The notes: a model not told the origin generated them from the letters alone. DNA of 64,000 bases from an uncultured Roseburia sp. (GCA_947573605.1 CANPGM010000001.1:109818-173817); one strand, 5' to 3'; positions 19,565-29,652 are shown, counted from the stretch's first letter. Program-made: numbers and translations.

Positions 19565-20563
19565 TTATTTCTTTGTCAAAAGTTTTTCCAATAGAGAAGT
19601 ATCCGTCAGGGTATCTCCAGGAAGTTCGCTTATGAATCCCTGTTCATAGGAAGTCTGTGCAAAAGCCTTAAGCGCTTCCGTATTCAGCAGAGTGGTAATA
19701 TTTGTTCTGGAAAACGCGCTCAAAACCGTTCCCCTGTCATAGGAAATTCCGGTCACGTTTTCGATTTCTTTGATAATCGCATCGACGGAAGCATCGGAAT
19801 CGTTATTTACCGCATCCGTAGCCGCAATATGTTCCTGCAGAAATGTTTCGACGACATCCGGATGCTTTTCCAGAAATTCCGTTCGAACGACAATCAGGGC
19901 GACCGGATAGTTGCCTTCCAGATAAATATCTTCGTAATCCAGCAGCAGATCAATGTTGCTTGTTGCCGTTAATATGGTTCCCCACGGTTCGGGAACAAGC
20001 GCGGCGTCGATAGTTCCCTGATCGAACATGGTCTGCAGATTTGCATTGTCAACCGCGACTACTTCGACGGTGCCTCCTTCTGAAACAGGCGCAAGATTAT
20101 ATTCTGACAGCAGATTTAGCAGGCATAGATGCTGTGTATTTCCGATCTGCGGAATCGCAACTGTTTTTCCGTCCAGATCCGCAACGGATAATACCGCTGA
20201 ATCAAAGGCCTTAATCAGTACGGCGCCGGCGTCTGCCGCATTGGCAAGAATCGTAACGTCCCCGTTTGATTTTACGTTTGCATTGATAGCCGGTACAGGG
20301 CCGATATAGCCCAGATCGATTTCACCTGCAAACAGCGCCTCTACTTCGGACGAGCCCGCCGTAAAGGAAGTCCAGGATACCCGATAGTCTTCTCCCAGCG
20401 CATTCTCAAGCGCCCCGGAGTTTTTTATTACAAGCGCCTGTGCATGGGTCAGATTCGGGAAATAACCGACGCGCACGGCTGTCTGTCCGGTATCGGCTTC
20501 GTTACAGCCGGACAGCAGAAGAAAACAAAAAAGGATGAAAACGTTTGCTGCTATTTTTTTCAT
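19565..20563 (-). CDS. ssuA: ABC transporter substrate-binding lipoprotein, SsuA/TauA/NMT1-like
   Basis: Lipobox LLLSGC; VRVGYFPNLTHAQALVIKNSGALENALGEDYRVSWTSFTAGSSEVEALFAGEIDLGYIGPVPA. Confidence 0.9.
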   Translation of the reverse strand: MKKIAANVFILFCFLLLSGCNEADTGQTAVRVGYFPNLTHAQALVIKNSGALENALGEDYRVSWTSFTAGSSEVEALFAGEIDLGYIGPVPAINANVKSNGDVTILANAADAGAVLIKAFDSAVLSVADLDGKTVAIPQIGNTQHLCLLNLLSEYNLAPVSEGGTVEVVAVDNANLQTMFDQGTIDAALVPEPWGTILTATSNIDLLLDYEDIYLEGNYPVALIVVRTEFLEKHPDVVETFLQEHIAATDAVNNDSDASVDAIIKEIENVTGISYDRGTVLSAFSRTNITTLLNTEALKAFAQTSYEQGFISELPGDTLTDTSLLEKLLTKK

Positions 20564-20673
20564 GAAAATTACCTCCGAAATACTTGAAAATAAAAGGGAA
20601 TTTTTATATTCTATAAGAAATCCTCATAAGAAATATCGGCGGAAAAGCGGAAGTCTGAAAGTGGGAAAATACA

Positions 20674-20683
20674 CAAACGTTTG
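20674..20683. promoter_or_regulatory. Candidate LacI-family operator
   Basis: Perfect palindrome CAAACGTTTG (ACACAAACGTTTGCAAA) 25 bp upstream of the LacI-type ATG and between divergent genes. Confidence 0.5.
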
Positions 20684-20708
20684 CAAAAAGGAAAGGAATC
20701 ATAACGCG

Positions 20709-21689
20709 ATGTCTTTAAAAAAAATAGCGGAAATGACCGGAGTATCTGTTTCTACGGTATCAAGGGTATTGAATAAGAAAGACTATAATTGTGCTTCTCA
20801 GGCGGTAAAAAAGAAAATATGGGAGGCTGCGCGGGAACTTCATTATGTGCCGAATGAAAACGCACGGAATCTGAAAATGGGCGGTGGGAACGCGCAGAGG
20901 CAAAAACGCAGGCTTGCGATTGTTTTGGCGCGCGTAGAGTCTTTAACAAGCGATCCGTTTTTTGAAGAGCTGTTTCGCAGCGTCGAACAGGAGGTGTTCG
21001 CAAGAGGCTGTGTGACGGGGCCGGTCTTAACGGCGGAAGAGGCGTTTAAGAAAAATCCGCAGGCCGACGGTCTGATTCTGCTTGGAAGGTGCCGGGAGCG
21101 TACGCTGCTGAACATAAAAGAAAAAAACAAAAATATTGTCGCGATTGACCGGAATCCGACGCCTTTTTTCATTGACGAGGTAATCTGCGACGGAAAAGAG
21201 GCCGCTGCAAAAGCAATGGATTATCTGATTAAGAAGGGATATCGAAAAATCGGTTACATCGGAGACTGTTCCTATGAAAATCGCTATGTAGGATATTGCG
21301 ATTCCCTGATAAAAAACGGGATTCCCATGAACTATTCATACATCTGCCCCACTACGCAGACGGAGGAGGAAGGAATTCGGGCGATGAATCGCTTAATGGA
21401 ACAAACGGACCTGGAAGCGGTTTTTTGTGCGAACGATATTACCGCGATCGGAGCGATGCGGGCATATAAAGGGAATAAGAGCAAATCACGCAGAAAAATC
21501 GGAATTATTTCAATTGACGATATCCGGGCGGCAGGAGATACAGAGCTGCTTTTAACGACGGTGCATATTCCGCAGGAGGACATGGGGAAAATGGCGGTCA
21601 AAATATTGCTGGATCGGATAGAAAAGGGACATGCGGAAATGCTGCGCGTTGAATTTCAGGGCAGGCTGGTTCGCCGCGAAAGCTGTTAA
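20709..21689 (+). CDS. LacI-family transcriptional regulator
   Basis: MSLKKIAEMTGVSVSTVSRVLNKKDYNCASQAVKKKIWEAARELHYVPNENARNL; periplasmic-binding-like C-terminal domain. Confidence 0.93.
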   Translation: MSLKKIAEMTGVSVSTVSRVLNKKDYNCASQAVKKKIWEAARELHYVPNENARNLKMGGGNAQRQKRRLAIVLARVESLTSDPFFEELFRSVEQEVFARGCVTGPVLTAEEAFKKNPQADGLILLGRCRERTLLNIKEKNKNIVAIDRNPTPFFIDEVICDGKEAAAKAMDYLIKKGYRKIGYIGDCSYENRYVGYCDSLIKNGIPMNYSYICPTTQTEEEGIRAMNRLMEQTDLEAVFCANDITAIGAMRAYKGNKSKSRRKIGIISIDDIRAAGDTELLLTTVHIPQEDMGKMAVKILLDRIEKGHAEMLRVEFQGRLVRRESC

Positions 21690-21800
21690 TCCTGTCAGCA
21701 GGATTTCCTGTAAATTAAGGTTGCAATTTGTTCTATTCTATTATTAAATATTCTTAGAATAAGCGGGACTGAGAGAATGGCGAGGAGGAAATACTCAATT

Positions 21801-22700
21801 ATGGCAGAATTATCACATTTAGACGAACTGGAAGCAGAGGCCATCTACATTATGCGCGAAGTGGCCGCGGAATGCGAGAAGCCGGTTATGCTTTATTCCA
21901 TCGGAAAGGACAGCTCCGTAATGCTTCATCTCGCGCGGAAAGCGTTTTATCCCGAAAAGCCGCCGTTTCCGTTTCTACATATAGATACGACATGGAAATT
22001 TAAAGAAATGATTGCGTTTCGAGACAGGATTGCGGAAAAATACGGCATTGAGATGCTCGTGTATACCAACGAAGAGGGTGTAAAAGCCGGGATGAATCCG
22101 TTCGACCACGGCTCGGCCTATACCGATATTATGAAAACGCAGGCCTTAAAGCAGGCGCTGACAAAATACGGTTTTACCGCGGCATTTGGAGGCGGAAGAC
22201 GGGACGAAGAAAAGTCGAGAGCAAAAGAACGGATTTTCTCATTTCGGAACAAAGAGCAGTCCTGGGATCCGAAAAATCAGCGTCCCGAAATGTGGAAAGA
22301 ATATAATACCAGAATTAACAAGGGAGAAAGCATCCGTATTTTTCCTATTTCAAACTGGACGGAAAAGGATATCTGGCAGTATATCAAAAGAGAACAGATT
22401 GAGATTGTACCGCTTTATTTTGCGAAAGAACGTCCGGTCGTCCTGCGTGACGGCAATCTGATTATGGTAGACGACGACAGAATGCGTCTGCTTCCCGGCG
22501 AAGAGGCAGCCGTGAAAAAGGTGCGGTTCCGTACGCTTGGCTGCTATCCTTTGACTGGCGGAATGGAATCGGAGGCGGATACCCTGGATGCGATAATTGA
22601 AGAAACGCTCGGAGCGGTTTCTTCGGAACGGACAAGCAGAGTCATTGACCACGAAGCGGCGGGGAGCATGGAACGACGGAAAAGAGAGGGGTATTTTTAG
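21801..22700 (+). CDS. cysD: Sulfate adenylyltransferase subunit 2
   Basis: [80 protein letters not shown] 21801. Confidence 0.96.
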   Translation: MAELSHLDELEAEAIYIMREVAAECEKPVMLYSIGKDSSVMLHLARKAFYPEKPPFPFLHIDTTWKFKEMIAFRDRIAEKYGIEMLVYTNEEGVKAGMNPFDHGSAYTDIMKTQALKQALTKYGFTAAFGGGRRDEEKSRAKERIFSFRNKEQSWDPKNQRPEMWKEYNTRINKGESIRIFPISNWTEKDIWQYIKREQIEIVPLYFAKERPVVLRDGNLIMVDDDRMRLLPGEEAAVKKVRFRTLGCYPLTGGMESEADTLDAIIEETLGAVSSERTSRVIDHEAAGSMERRKREGYF

Positions 22701-22701
22701 A

Positions 22702-24534
22702 ATGAAGGGATTGCTGAAATTTATTACATGCGGCAGCGTCGACGACGGAAAATCGACGCTGATCGGTCATATGCTCTATGATGCAAAGCTTCTGTACGCG
22801 GACCAGAAACGGGCGCTGGAGCTGGACAGCAGAGTGGGCAGCAGGGAAGGCGCGATTGACTATTCCCTGCTTCTGGACGGTCTGATGGCGGAACGCGAAC
22901 AGGGAATCACCATCGACGTGGCATATCGATATTTTACGACCGATAATCGCAGTTTTATTGTTGCGGATACGCCGGGGCATGAAGAATATACTAGAAATAT
23001 GGCGGTCGGCGCTTCATTTGCGGAATTGGCCGTCATACTTGTGGATGCTTCGCAGGGCATTTTACAGCAGACGAGAAGACACGCCAGAATCTGTGCGTTA
23101 ATGGGTATTAAGAGCTTTGTCTTTGCCGTGAATAAAATGGATTTGATCTATTACGACGGCTTAAGATACAAAAAGATCGAAAAAGAAATCAGAAAGCTGG
23201 CCGTTGACCTTGATCTCTGTACGGTGGCCGTCATTCCCGTATCCGCGACAGAAGGAGATAATGTTACCGAAAAATCCGAACGTATGCCCTGGTATCACGG
23301 AAAAACGCTGCTGGCATGGCTGGAGACGGTTGATGTAAGAGAAGATACAAAAGAAGAAGGATTTGTGCTGCCAATTCAGCGCGTATGCAGGCCCAATCAT
23401 ACGTTTCGGGGCTTTCAGGGTCAGATAGAGGCCGGACAAATTAGCGTGGGAGAAGAGATCACCGTTCTTCCGAGCGGGGAATCGGCGCATGTGCAGACCA
23501 TTCTCTCGGCGGATAAAGAGGTGCGGTCCGCGGAAAAGGGAAGGCCGGTTACGGTTTCTCTTGACCGGGAAATCGACGTTTCACGAGGCTGTGTGATTGT
23601 AAAAGACACAAAACTGAAGGCCGCGAATATGTTTACGGCGACGCTGTTATGGATGGACGACGCAAGGCTGGTACAGGGAAAGGGATTTTTCATAAAGCTC
23701 GGAACGAAAATGATGCCTGCGGCGGTAATGGATATCAAATACAGAATTGACGTCAATTCCGGGGAACATATTCCCGCGGAAGAAGTTTATAAAAATGAGA
23801 TTGCCGTCTGCGACATAGCGCTCCCGGAAAAAATGGTATTTGACAGTTTTATAAATCATAGAGCCGTGGGCAGCTTTGTTTTGATTGACAGGGTGACAAA
23901 CATGACATCCGCATGCGGAGTTGTGGAGCATTCGCTTCGAAGAGCGGAAAATCTGGTATGGCAGAAATTGGATATTACGCGGAAAGAGCGGGCGCTTAAA
24001 ATGGGGCAGAAGCCGGTAACGCTCTGGTTTACCGGGCTTTCGGGCGCGGGAAAATCCACGCTTGCAAATGAGATAGAAAAAATATTAAGTGTGAGCGGAA
24101 AATATACAATGCTTTTGGACGGAGACAACGTCCGGATGGGACTGAATAAAAACCTCGGTTTTAAAGAAGAGGACCGGATTGAAAATATCAGACGAATTGC
24201 AGAAGTGGCAAAACTGATGAACGACGCGGGACTGATTGTTCTGACCGCATTTATTTCTCCTTATCGAAGCGACAGAGAAAATGCGCGTGAAATAATCGGC
24301 ACGGATAACTTTATCGAAATCTACGTCAGCACGCCGCTTAAGGAATGTGAGAAAAGAGATGTAAAGGGACTTTATAAAAAGGCAAGGAACGGGGAAATAC
24401 CGAACTTTACGGGAATTTCAAGTCCCTTTGAGGAACCCGTACACCCGGAGATTACGATCGATACAAGCGCTCATACCTTAGAAGAGGCTGTTGGAATTAT
24501 ATTAAAGAAAATTGAGGAATATTTAAAACAATAA
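22702..24534 (+). CDS. cysNC: Bifunctional sulfate adenylyltransferase subunit 1 / APS kinase (CysNC)
   Basis: GTPase motifs VDDGKSTLIGHML, DTPGHEEYTRNM, NKMD; C-terminal GLSGAGKSTLANEIEK APS kinase. Confidence 0.96.
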   Translation: MKGLLKFITCGSVDDGKSTLIGHMLYDAKLLYADQKRALELDSRVGSREGAIDYSLLLDGLMAEREQGITIDVAYRYFTTDNRSFIVADTPGHEEYTRNMAVGASFAELAVILVDASQGILQQTRRHARICALMGIKSFVFAVNKMDLIYYDGLRYKKIEKEIRKLAVDLDLCTVAVIPVSATEGDNVTEKSERMPWYHGKTLLAWLETVDVREDTKEEGFVLPIQRVCRPNHTFRGFQGQIEAGQISVGEEITVLPSGESAHVQTILSADKEVRSAEKGRPVTVSLDREIDVSRGCVIVKDTKLKAANMFTATLLWMDDARLVQGKGFFIKLGTKMMPAAVMDIKYRIDVNSGEHIPAEEVYKNEIAVCDIALPEKMVFDSFINHRAVGSFVLIDRVTNMTSACGVVEHSLRRAENLVWQKLDITRKERALKMGQKPVTLWFTGLSGAGKSTLANEIEKILSVSGKYTMLLDGDNVRMGLNKNLGFKEEDRIENIRRIAEVAKLMNDAGLIVLTAFISPYRSDRENAREIIGTDNFIEIYVSTPLKECEKRDVKGLYKKARNGEIPNFTGISSPFEEPVHPEITIDTSAHTLEEAVGIILKKIEEYLKQ

Positions 24535-24575
24535 GGCGGTGTCAACCGCCTTATTGTCTGCAGGCAACGGAACGA

Positions 24576-24923
24576 TTACTGTCTTCGGCTGCCTGTACGA
24601 CTCATTTTTTCAATCATTGCCCAGACGATCTCCTGATCGCGCTGCTCCAAATCCCGGTACATTTCAACCAGGTCGTAATATTCGTCCATACTTTTATTGA
24701 CCTGAACCTGCTTTTCATAATCTCGTTTAACTTCTGAGATGCCAAGAAGGTAGTCGGTAGTGACATTGAAATATTCTGACATATGAATCAGCATATCAAC
24801 AGGCATAGACCGGATATCCTGTTCGTATTTGCTTATATTTTGCTGCGATGCGCCAACCTTGCTTCCGATTTCGGTCTGCGTCAAGTGACGGCTGTCCCTT
24901 AATTCCCTCAATCTTCCCTTCAT
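24576..24923 (-). CDS. XRE-family HTH transcriptional regulator
   Basis: MKGRLRELRDSRHLTQTEIGSKVGASQQNISKYEQDIRSMPVDMLIHMSEYFNVTTDYLLG. Confidence 0.92.
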   Translation of the reverse strand: MKGRLRELRDSRHLTQTEIGSKVGASQQNISKYEQDIRSMPVDMLIHMSEYFNVTTDYLLGISEVKRDYEKQVQVNKSMDEYYDLVEMYRDLEQRDQEIVWAMIEKMSRTGSRRQ

Positions 24924-25061
24924 TTAGATATCTCCTTTGTGCGATACTAATATTATACTCAAATTACAGCCTGGTGAAACCGATAATTTCTGTCATTAAA
25001 AACAAAACAAATGAGTACGAAAAAAGACATCCGCTATTCCGAATGTCTCTTGTAGAATGAT

Positions 25062-25409
25062 TTAATGTCTTCCTTCGTTCAGTTTTGTCATCTTTTCCAT
25101 CATTGCCCAAATGATTTCCCTATCCCGATTGTCGAGATTGCGGTACATTTCCACAAGCTCGTAATGCTCGTCCATGCTTTTATTCAGCTGGATTTGCTTT
25201 TCAAAATTGCGCTTAACTTCGGAAATGCCGAGAAGGTAATCTGTCGTTACATTAAAATAATCCGCTATGCGAATCAGCATATCTATTGGGATGGAATACA
25301 TGTCCTGTTCATATTTACTTATGTTCTGCTGCGATGCGCCGATTCTCAAACCTATGCCTGTCTGTGTCAGACGGCGGCTTTCTCTTAACTCTCTTAATTT
25401 GCCCTTCAT
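25062..25409 (-). CDS. XRE-family HTH transcriptional regulator (tandem paralogue)
   Basis: MKGKLRELRESRRLTQTGIGLRIGASQQNISKYEQDMYSIPIDMLIRIADYFNVTTDYLLG. Confidence 0.92.
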   Translation of the reverse strand: MKGKLRELRESRRLTQTGIGLRIGASQQNISKYEQDMYSIPIDMLIRIADYFNVTTDYLLGISEVKRNFEKQIQLNKSMDEHYELVEMYRNLDNRDREIIWAMMEKMTKLNEGRH

Positions 25410-25731
25410 GTGGGAATCTCCTTTGCTTTGCTAATATTGTACTTAAATTCGAGATAAATGAAACAGATAAACTAAGTAAACGCGTACAAAAATATTATGT
25501 ACCGGCGAGTAAAATTTATAAAGTTATATCGTGATTTATTTTTCTTTCGAAATAAGACTGTTTGTAGTAATACCTGACTTGAAGGCACAGTCTATTGACA
25601 CAAAATAAAGAAAATGGTATAACAAATTTAATTAAGAAACGGTCAGATTTTCATTCGGAACTGATAAACGGAAAAAGCGGGAGCGTATGCCGGTTCCGCT
25701 GATGTTTTCCGTAGAAAGGCGGATTCTTTTA

Positions 25732-25815
25732 ATGAGAAAAAAGGATTTAAAAAAAGGAAAAAAGCATAATGGGATATCATTTCTTCTTCCGGTTTTGTTT
25801 TTTTTTGCATATTAG
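25732..25815 (+). other. Out-of-frame 5' fragment of the downstream histidine kinase (frameshift at 9-T tract 25798-25806)
   Basis: Translates MRKKDLKKGKKHNGISFLLPVLFFFAY*; one added T gives ...LFFFCILGAVIFSVAGRISREMSASAIQ..., continuing into the kinase ORF. Confidence 0.75.
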
Positions 25816-25856
25816 GAGCGGTTATCTTTTCTGTAGCCGGGAGAATTTCGCGGGAA

Positions 25857-28307
25857 ATGTCGGCATCGGCAATCCAGAATTTAAATGAGAGCCTGGATCT
25901 GATAAAATGTACGATAGAGTCGATTCTGAAAAATGAAGCGGAGTTTCAGGTACTGCTTGCAAGCGAAATTGCGTCTTCAAAAGACCCGGAGGAATTTATT
26001 CGCTCCTATGAGAAGAATGAGATGATGGTAAAGATGTCGATTGTCATGTCAGGAGAAACAGTTGGCGTTTCAAGTACCGGCGAGATGTTTTTTAAAGAAG
26101 AGCTTGACTTTTCGGCAGGCGGAACGGTAGAGGGGCTTCCGGTTTCGAGTTCTTATCTCAATTATATGGGGACGTGGGCATATTCCATGAAATGTCCGGT
26201 GGTGAAAGACGGGCAGGAGATTGCGACGCTTTATGTCGAATATGTATATGATTCTATTGATAAATCGCTTCCGAACGGATTTTATAACAAACAGGCTATT
26301 CTCTATATTATGGATGCGGAAAGCGAACGATTTGTTTTGAAACCGAAGGGAATGGGGCAGCGCAGCGCGGGGCATTTAAATTTGACGGATTTTTATCGGG
26401 CGAATAATATAAATGAGGAGGGACTTCGCGAGGAGGTCTCCGAATGCCTGGAGAACGGAAAAAATATTATGTTTTATCATGATATTCGACAGGTAAATGC
26501 GCTGAACTATATGTGGTCGATAAATGACGGAACGATATTTCTGGTCGGGTATGTTCCGATTGAGGCGATCCAGCGGGAAGAAAGAATGGTTAAGCAGAAT
26601 ATGTATATTGTAATTGCAGTGATGCTTGCCGCGTTTTTCCTGTGCTGTATGTTATATTATCTGAATCAGAGACAGCGGAACAGAATAAGACGGGAACGTG
26701 AAGCGGAACGCGAGATTCATAACAAACAGCTTGCGGAGGCTCTGCAGGCTGCGCAGATTGCGAGTAATTCCAAAACGACTTTTCTTTCCAATATGTCGCA
26801 TGATATTCGTACTCCTATGAATGCGGTGCTCGGATTTACGACTCTTCTTGAAAAGGATGCTGAGAATCCGATTAAGGTGAGGGAATACACAAAAAAGATT
26901 ATGGCTTCCGGCCAGCATTTATTAAGTTTGATCAATGATATACTGGATGTTTCTAAAATTGAGAGCGGAAAAGTCGTTCTTAATTATGAAGAGTTCACAT
27001 TGAGTGATCTCGTGTCCTCGGTTGATGCGATCATTCATCCGATGGCAAAGGCGAAGAATCAGAAATTCCATATAGAAGTAAAGGATATCCGGCATGAATA
27101 TTTAATCGGAGACGAGATGAGAATGAATCAGGTGTTGATTAATCTCCTCTCTAACGCCGTGAAATATACGCAGGCAGGAGGTTCCATCTGGTTCCGCATT
27201 ATCGGTCTGAAGCAGCGTTCCTCCCAATTCGAGCATATACGGATAGAAGTGGAAGACAACGGATTCGGTATGACGCAGGAATATTTGAAAACAATATTTG
27301 ACGCGTTTACCAGAGCTGAAAACAGTACGACAAATAAGGTCCAGGGTACCGGACTTGGCATGGCGATTACGAAAAATATTGTGGAACTTATGGGAGGAAC
27401 GATAGACGTAACCAGCGAAGTGGATAAAGGGAGTCTGTTCCGTGTTGAATTGGAACTGCGGATACCGGAAGGCCGTGCGGAAAAGCAATTTTGGGAAAAG
27501 AGCGGAATTTCCCGGATGCTGTTGGTGGATCGCGATACGGAAGAATGTAAAAATATTTTAATGCATATGCAAGAAACAGGCGTCTGTATAGAAACGACGT
27601 CAAATGCAGAGGAAGCGGTACGGCTTGTTGCAGATTGCGGCGACGCGGAATATCATCTTATTTTGATGAGTTTGAATGCGGCGGATACAGGAGGAGTTCA
27701 TACGGCGAAAGAACTGCGCGCGGCTCTGCCGGATACCTTGCCGGTTCTGTTTTTTGTAACGGATGATACGGTGGAAGTAGAGGAGGCGCTTTGCAGCCCG
27801 AATACAGGAATTCTTACGAAGCCGTTTTTTGTGTCCGCTCTGAAGGAGCGGATAATGGAAATGCAGGCGGACGCAGGGGCGAAGCGCGAAGAAGAGCAGA
27901 CGGAAAGCGGCAGTTTGGAAGGAATGCATTTTCTGGCTGCAGAGGACGTCGAACTCAATGCGGAAATCTTAATGGAAGTGTTAAAGATAGACGGCGCCGA
28001 CTGCGAAGTAGTAGAAAACGGGCAATTGGCAGTGGAGCGATTTGAACGTGCGGCAGAGGGCGAATTTGATGCGATTTTGATGGATGTACAGATGCCGGTG
28101 ATGAACGGTTATGATGCGACAAGGGCAATCAGAGCTTTAGAACGCAGTGACGCGAGGACTATTCCGATTATCGCCATGACGGCGAATGCGTTTGCGGAGG
28201 ATGAAAAAGCGGCTTTAGACGCGGGTATGAATGCACATGTGGCAAAACCGATTGATATTGAGATGCTGCACAAAGTGATTATACAATATGTAAAACGAAA
28301 GGGCTAA
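25857..28307 (+). CDS. Hybrid sensor histidine kinase with two receiver domains
   Basis: TM2 at MYIVIAVMLAAFFLCCMLYYL; H-box FLSNMSHDIRTPMNAVLGFTTLL; N/G boxes; C-terminal REC (DAILMDVQMPVMNGYDATR). Confidence 0.92.
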   Translation: MSASAIQNLNESLDLIKCTIESILKNEAEFQVLLASEIASSKDPEEFIRSYEKNEMMVKMSIVMSGETVGVSSTGEMFFKEELDFSAGGTVEGLPVSSSYLNYMGTWAYSMKCPVVKDGQEIATLYVEYVYDSIDKSLPNGFYNKQAILYIMDAESERFVLKPKGMGQRSAGHLNLTDFYRANNINEEGLREEVSECLENGKNIMFYHDIRQVNALNYMWSINDGTIFLVGYVPIEAIQREERMVKQNMYIVIAVMLAAFFLCCMLYYLNQRQRNRIRREREAEREIHNKQLAEALQAAQIASNSKTTFLSNMSHDIRTPMNAVLGFTTLLEKDAENPIKVREYTKKIMASGQHLLSLINDILDVSKIESGKVVLNYEEFTLSDLVSSVDAIIHPMAKAKNQKFHIEVKDIRHEYLIGDEMRMNQVLINLLSNAVKYTQAGGSIWFRIIGLKQRSSQFEHIRIEVEDNGFGMTQEYLKTIFDAFTRAENSTTNKVQGTGLGMAITKNIVELMGGTIDVTSEVDKGSLFRVELELRIPEGRAEKQFWEKSGISRMLLVDRDTEECKNILMHMQETGVCIETTSNAEEAVRLVADCGDAEYHLILMSLNAADTGGVHTAKELRAALPDTLPVLFFVTDDTVEVEEALCSPNTGILTKPFFVSALKERIMEMQADAGAKREEEQTESGSLEGMHFLAAEDVELNAEILMEVLKIDGADCEVVENGQLAVERFERAAEGEFDAILMDVQMPVMNGYDATRAIRALERSDARTIPIIAMTANAFAEDEKAALDAGMNAHVAKPIDIEMLHKVIIQYVKRKG

Positions 28308-28310
28308 GAC

Positions 28311-29630
28311 GTGCGAAAAAGTAATACAAGAACGACGCGAAGATTGGCGGCGGTCTGCCTGGCTATGACCGCTGCGCTTACATTAACGTCATGCAACAAT
28401 ATAGGGAAACAGGGAAATAATCTGATTTCTTCGGAAGAAGACAGCGGAAGAGTGGTTAATCTGTTCAGTCCGATGGAAAAGACCGATCCGGACGCCGAAA
28501 ATATTGCAAGAAGCGCATCGGAGAAAACGGTTCTTATGGCGGAGGAACGGTTAGGGGTAACGATGGCGTATATTACTTATACGGCTGAAAATTATAAGGA
28601 AAAAACATACGACGATATAACAATTGACCGTGCGCGTAATAATATGGATGATTTATATCTGTTAAATCCCGACACAATACAGATTCTGGGAGCGGAAGGG
28701 CTTTTGCGGGATTTGTCGGGACTTGAGAGCGCAAAGAATTTACGGGATGTTGTAAGAATGGCGAATACGGTCGACGGAGCTTTGGTAGCAATTCCGCAGG
28801 AGGTTGTAGCGAACGGATTATTTCTTAATTATGATATGTTCCGGGAATATGATCTCGAGCTTCCAAAGACGCCGGAAGATTTTTTGGAATGCTGTCGTGT
28901 TTTTAAAGAAAACGGAATAGAGACGCCTGTCGGCGCAAACCGCTGGTGGCTGGAGAACTTCGTTTTTGCACAGGCTTATGCGGATTTGTATAACGGAGGG
29001 AATACGGAGGCGGAAATTGCTGCGCTTAACAGCGGAGAAAAGAAATACAGTGATTATATGCGTTCCGGATTCGAGTTTTTGCAGGAACTCATAGACCTCG
29101 GATACATCGATGCAAAAAAAGCGGCGGTGAGTGAGGCGATTGACGGAGAAGGGGACGATTTCCGGAATCAGAAGACGCCGATTGTAATGGCATACTGGGG
29201 CGCGGCGAATTCCAAAACGGCATACGGGGCTTTGGATTTTGAACTGAAAGTGATCGGATTCCCCAGCAGCCGGGGGCAGATGCCGGTCGTCTCTATGACG
29301 GGATACGGAATCGGGGTAAATGCGGAACATGCCGAAGACGCGATGGAGATGTTGGATGTTATGCTGTCAGACGAGGCGCTTCAGATTTACAGCGAAACAA
29401 ACAGGGTTATTTCTCCGTCAAAAAATGTGGAAGTGGACTGCATTCCGGCGTTAAAGCCTCTGAATGACAGGATACAGGAGAATATATATGTGCTTGGCTC
29501 CAATGCGGGAATGAAAGTGGAGCAATGGGGAAATACCTGTTTAATTGTACGAAAACTCTTAAACGGCGCTACCGTAGAGGAATGCATGAAGGAATTTGAT
29601 AAACTGCAGGAACAATCCTTGCAGAAATAA
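28311..29630 (+). CDS. Extracellular solute-binding lipoprotein (family 1-like)
   Basis: GTG start; lipobox LTLTSC; ABC-sugar-binding-like sequence (PKTPEDFLECCRVFKENGIETPVGANRWW). Confidence 0.78.
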   Translation: MRKSNTRTTRRLAAVCLAMTAALTLTSCNNIGKQGNNLISSEEDSGRVVNLFSPMEKTDPDAENIARSASEKTVLMAEERLGVTMAYITYTAENYKEKTYDDITIDRARNNMDDLYLLNPDTIQILGAEGLLRDLSGLESAKNLRDVVRMANTVDGALVAIPQEVVANGLFLNYDMFREYDLELPKTPEDFLECCRVFKENGIETPVGANRWWLENFVFAQAYADLYNGGNTEAEIAALNSGEKKYSDYMRSGFEFLQELIDLGYIDAKKAAVSEAIDGEGDDFRNQKTPIVMAYWGAANSKTAYGALDFELKVIGFPSSRGQMPVVSMTGYGIGVNAEHAEDAMEMLDVMLSDEALQIYSETNRVISPSKNVEVDCIPALKPLNDRIQENIYVLGSNAGMKVEQWGNTCLIVRKLLNGATVEECMKEFDKLQEQSLQK

Positions 29631-29652
29631 CAGGAAAAGTGAAAAGAGCGGA

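Noticed and set aside
20633-20659. Possible third sigma-28 box (minus strand TTCA-N15-GCCGATAT) upstream of ssuA
   Set aside because: -10 fits but -35 matches only 2 of 4; not enough to claim SigD control of the transporter.
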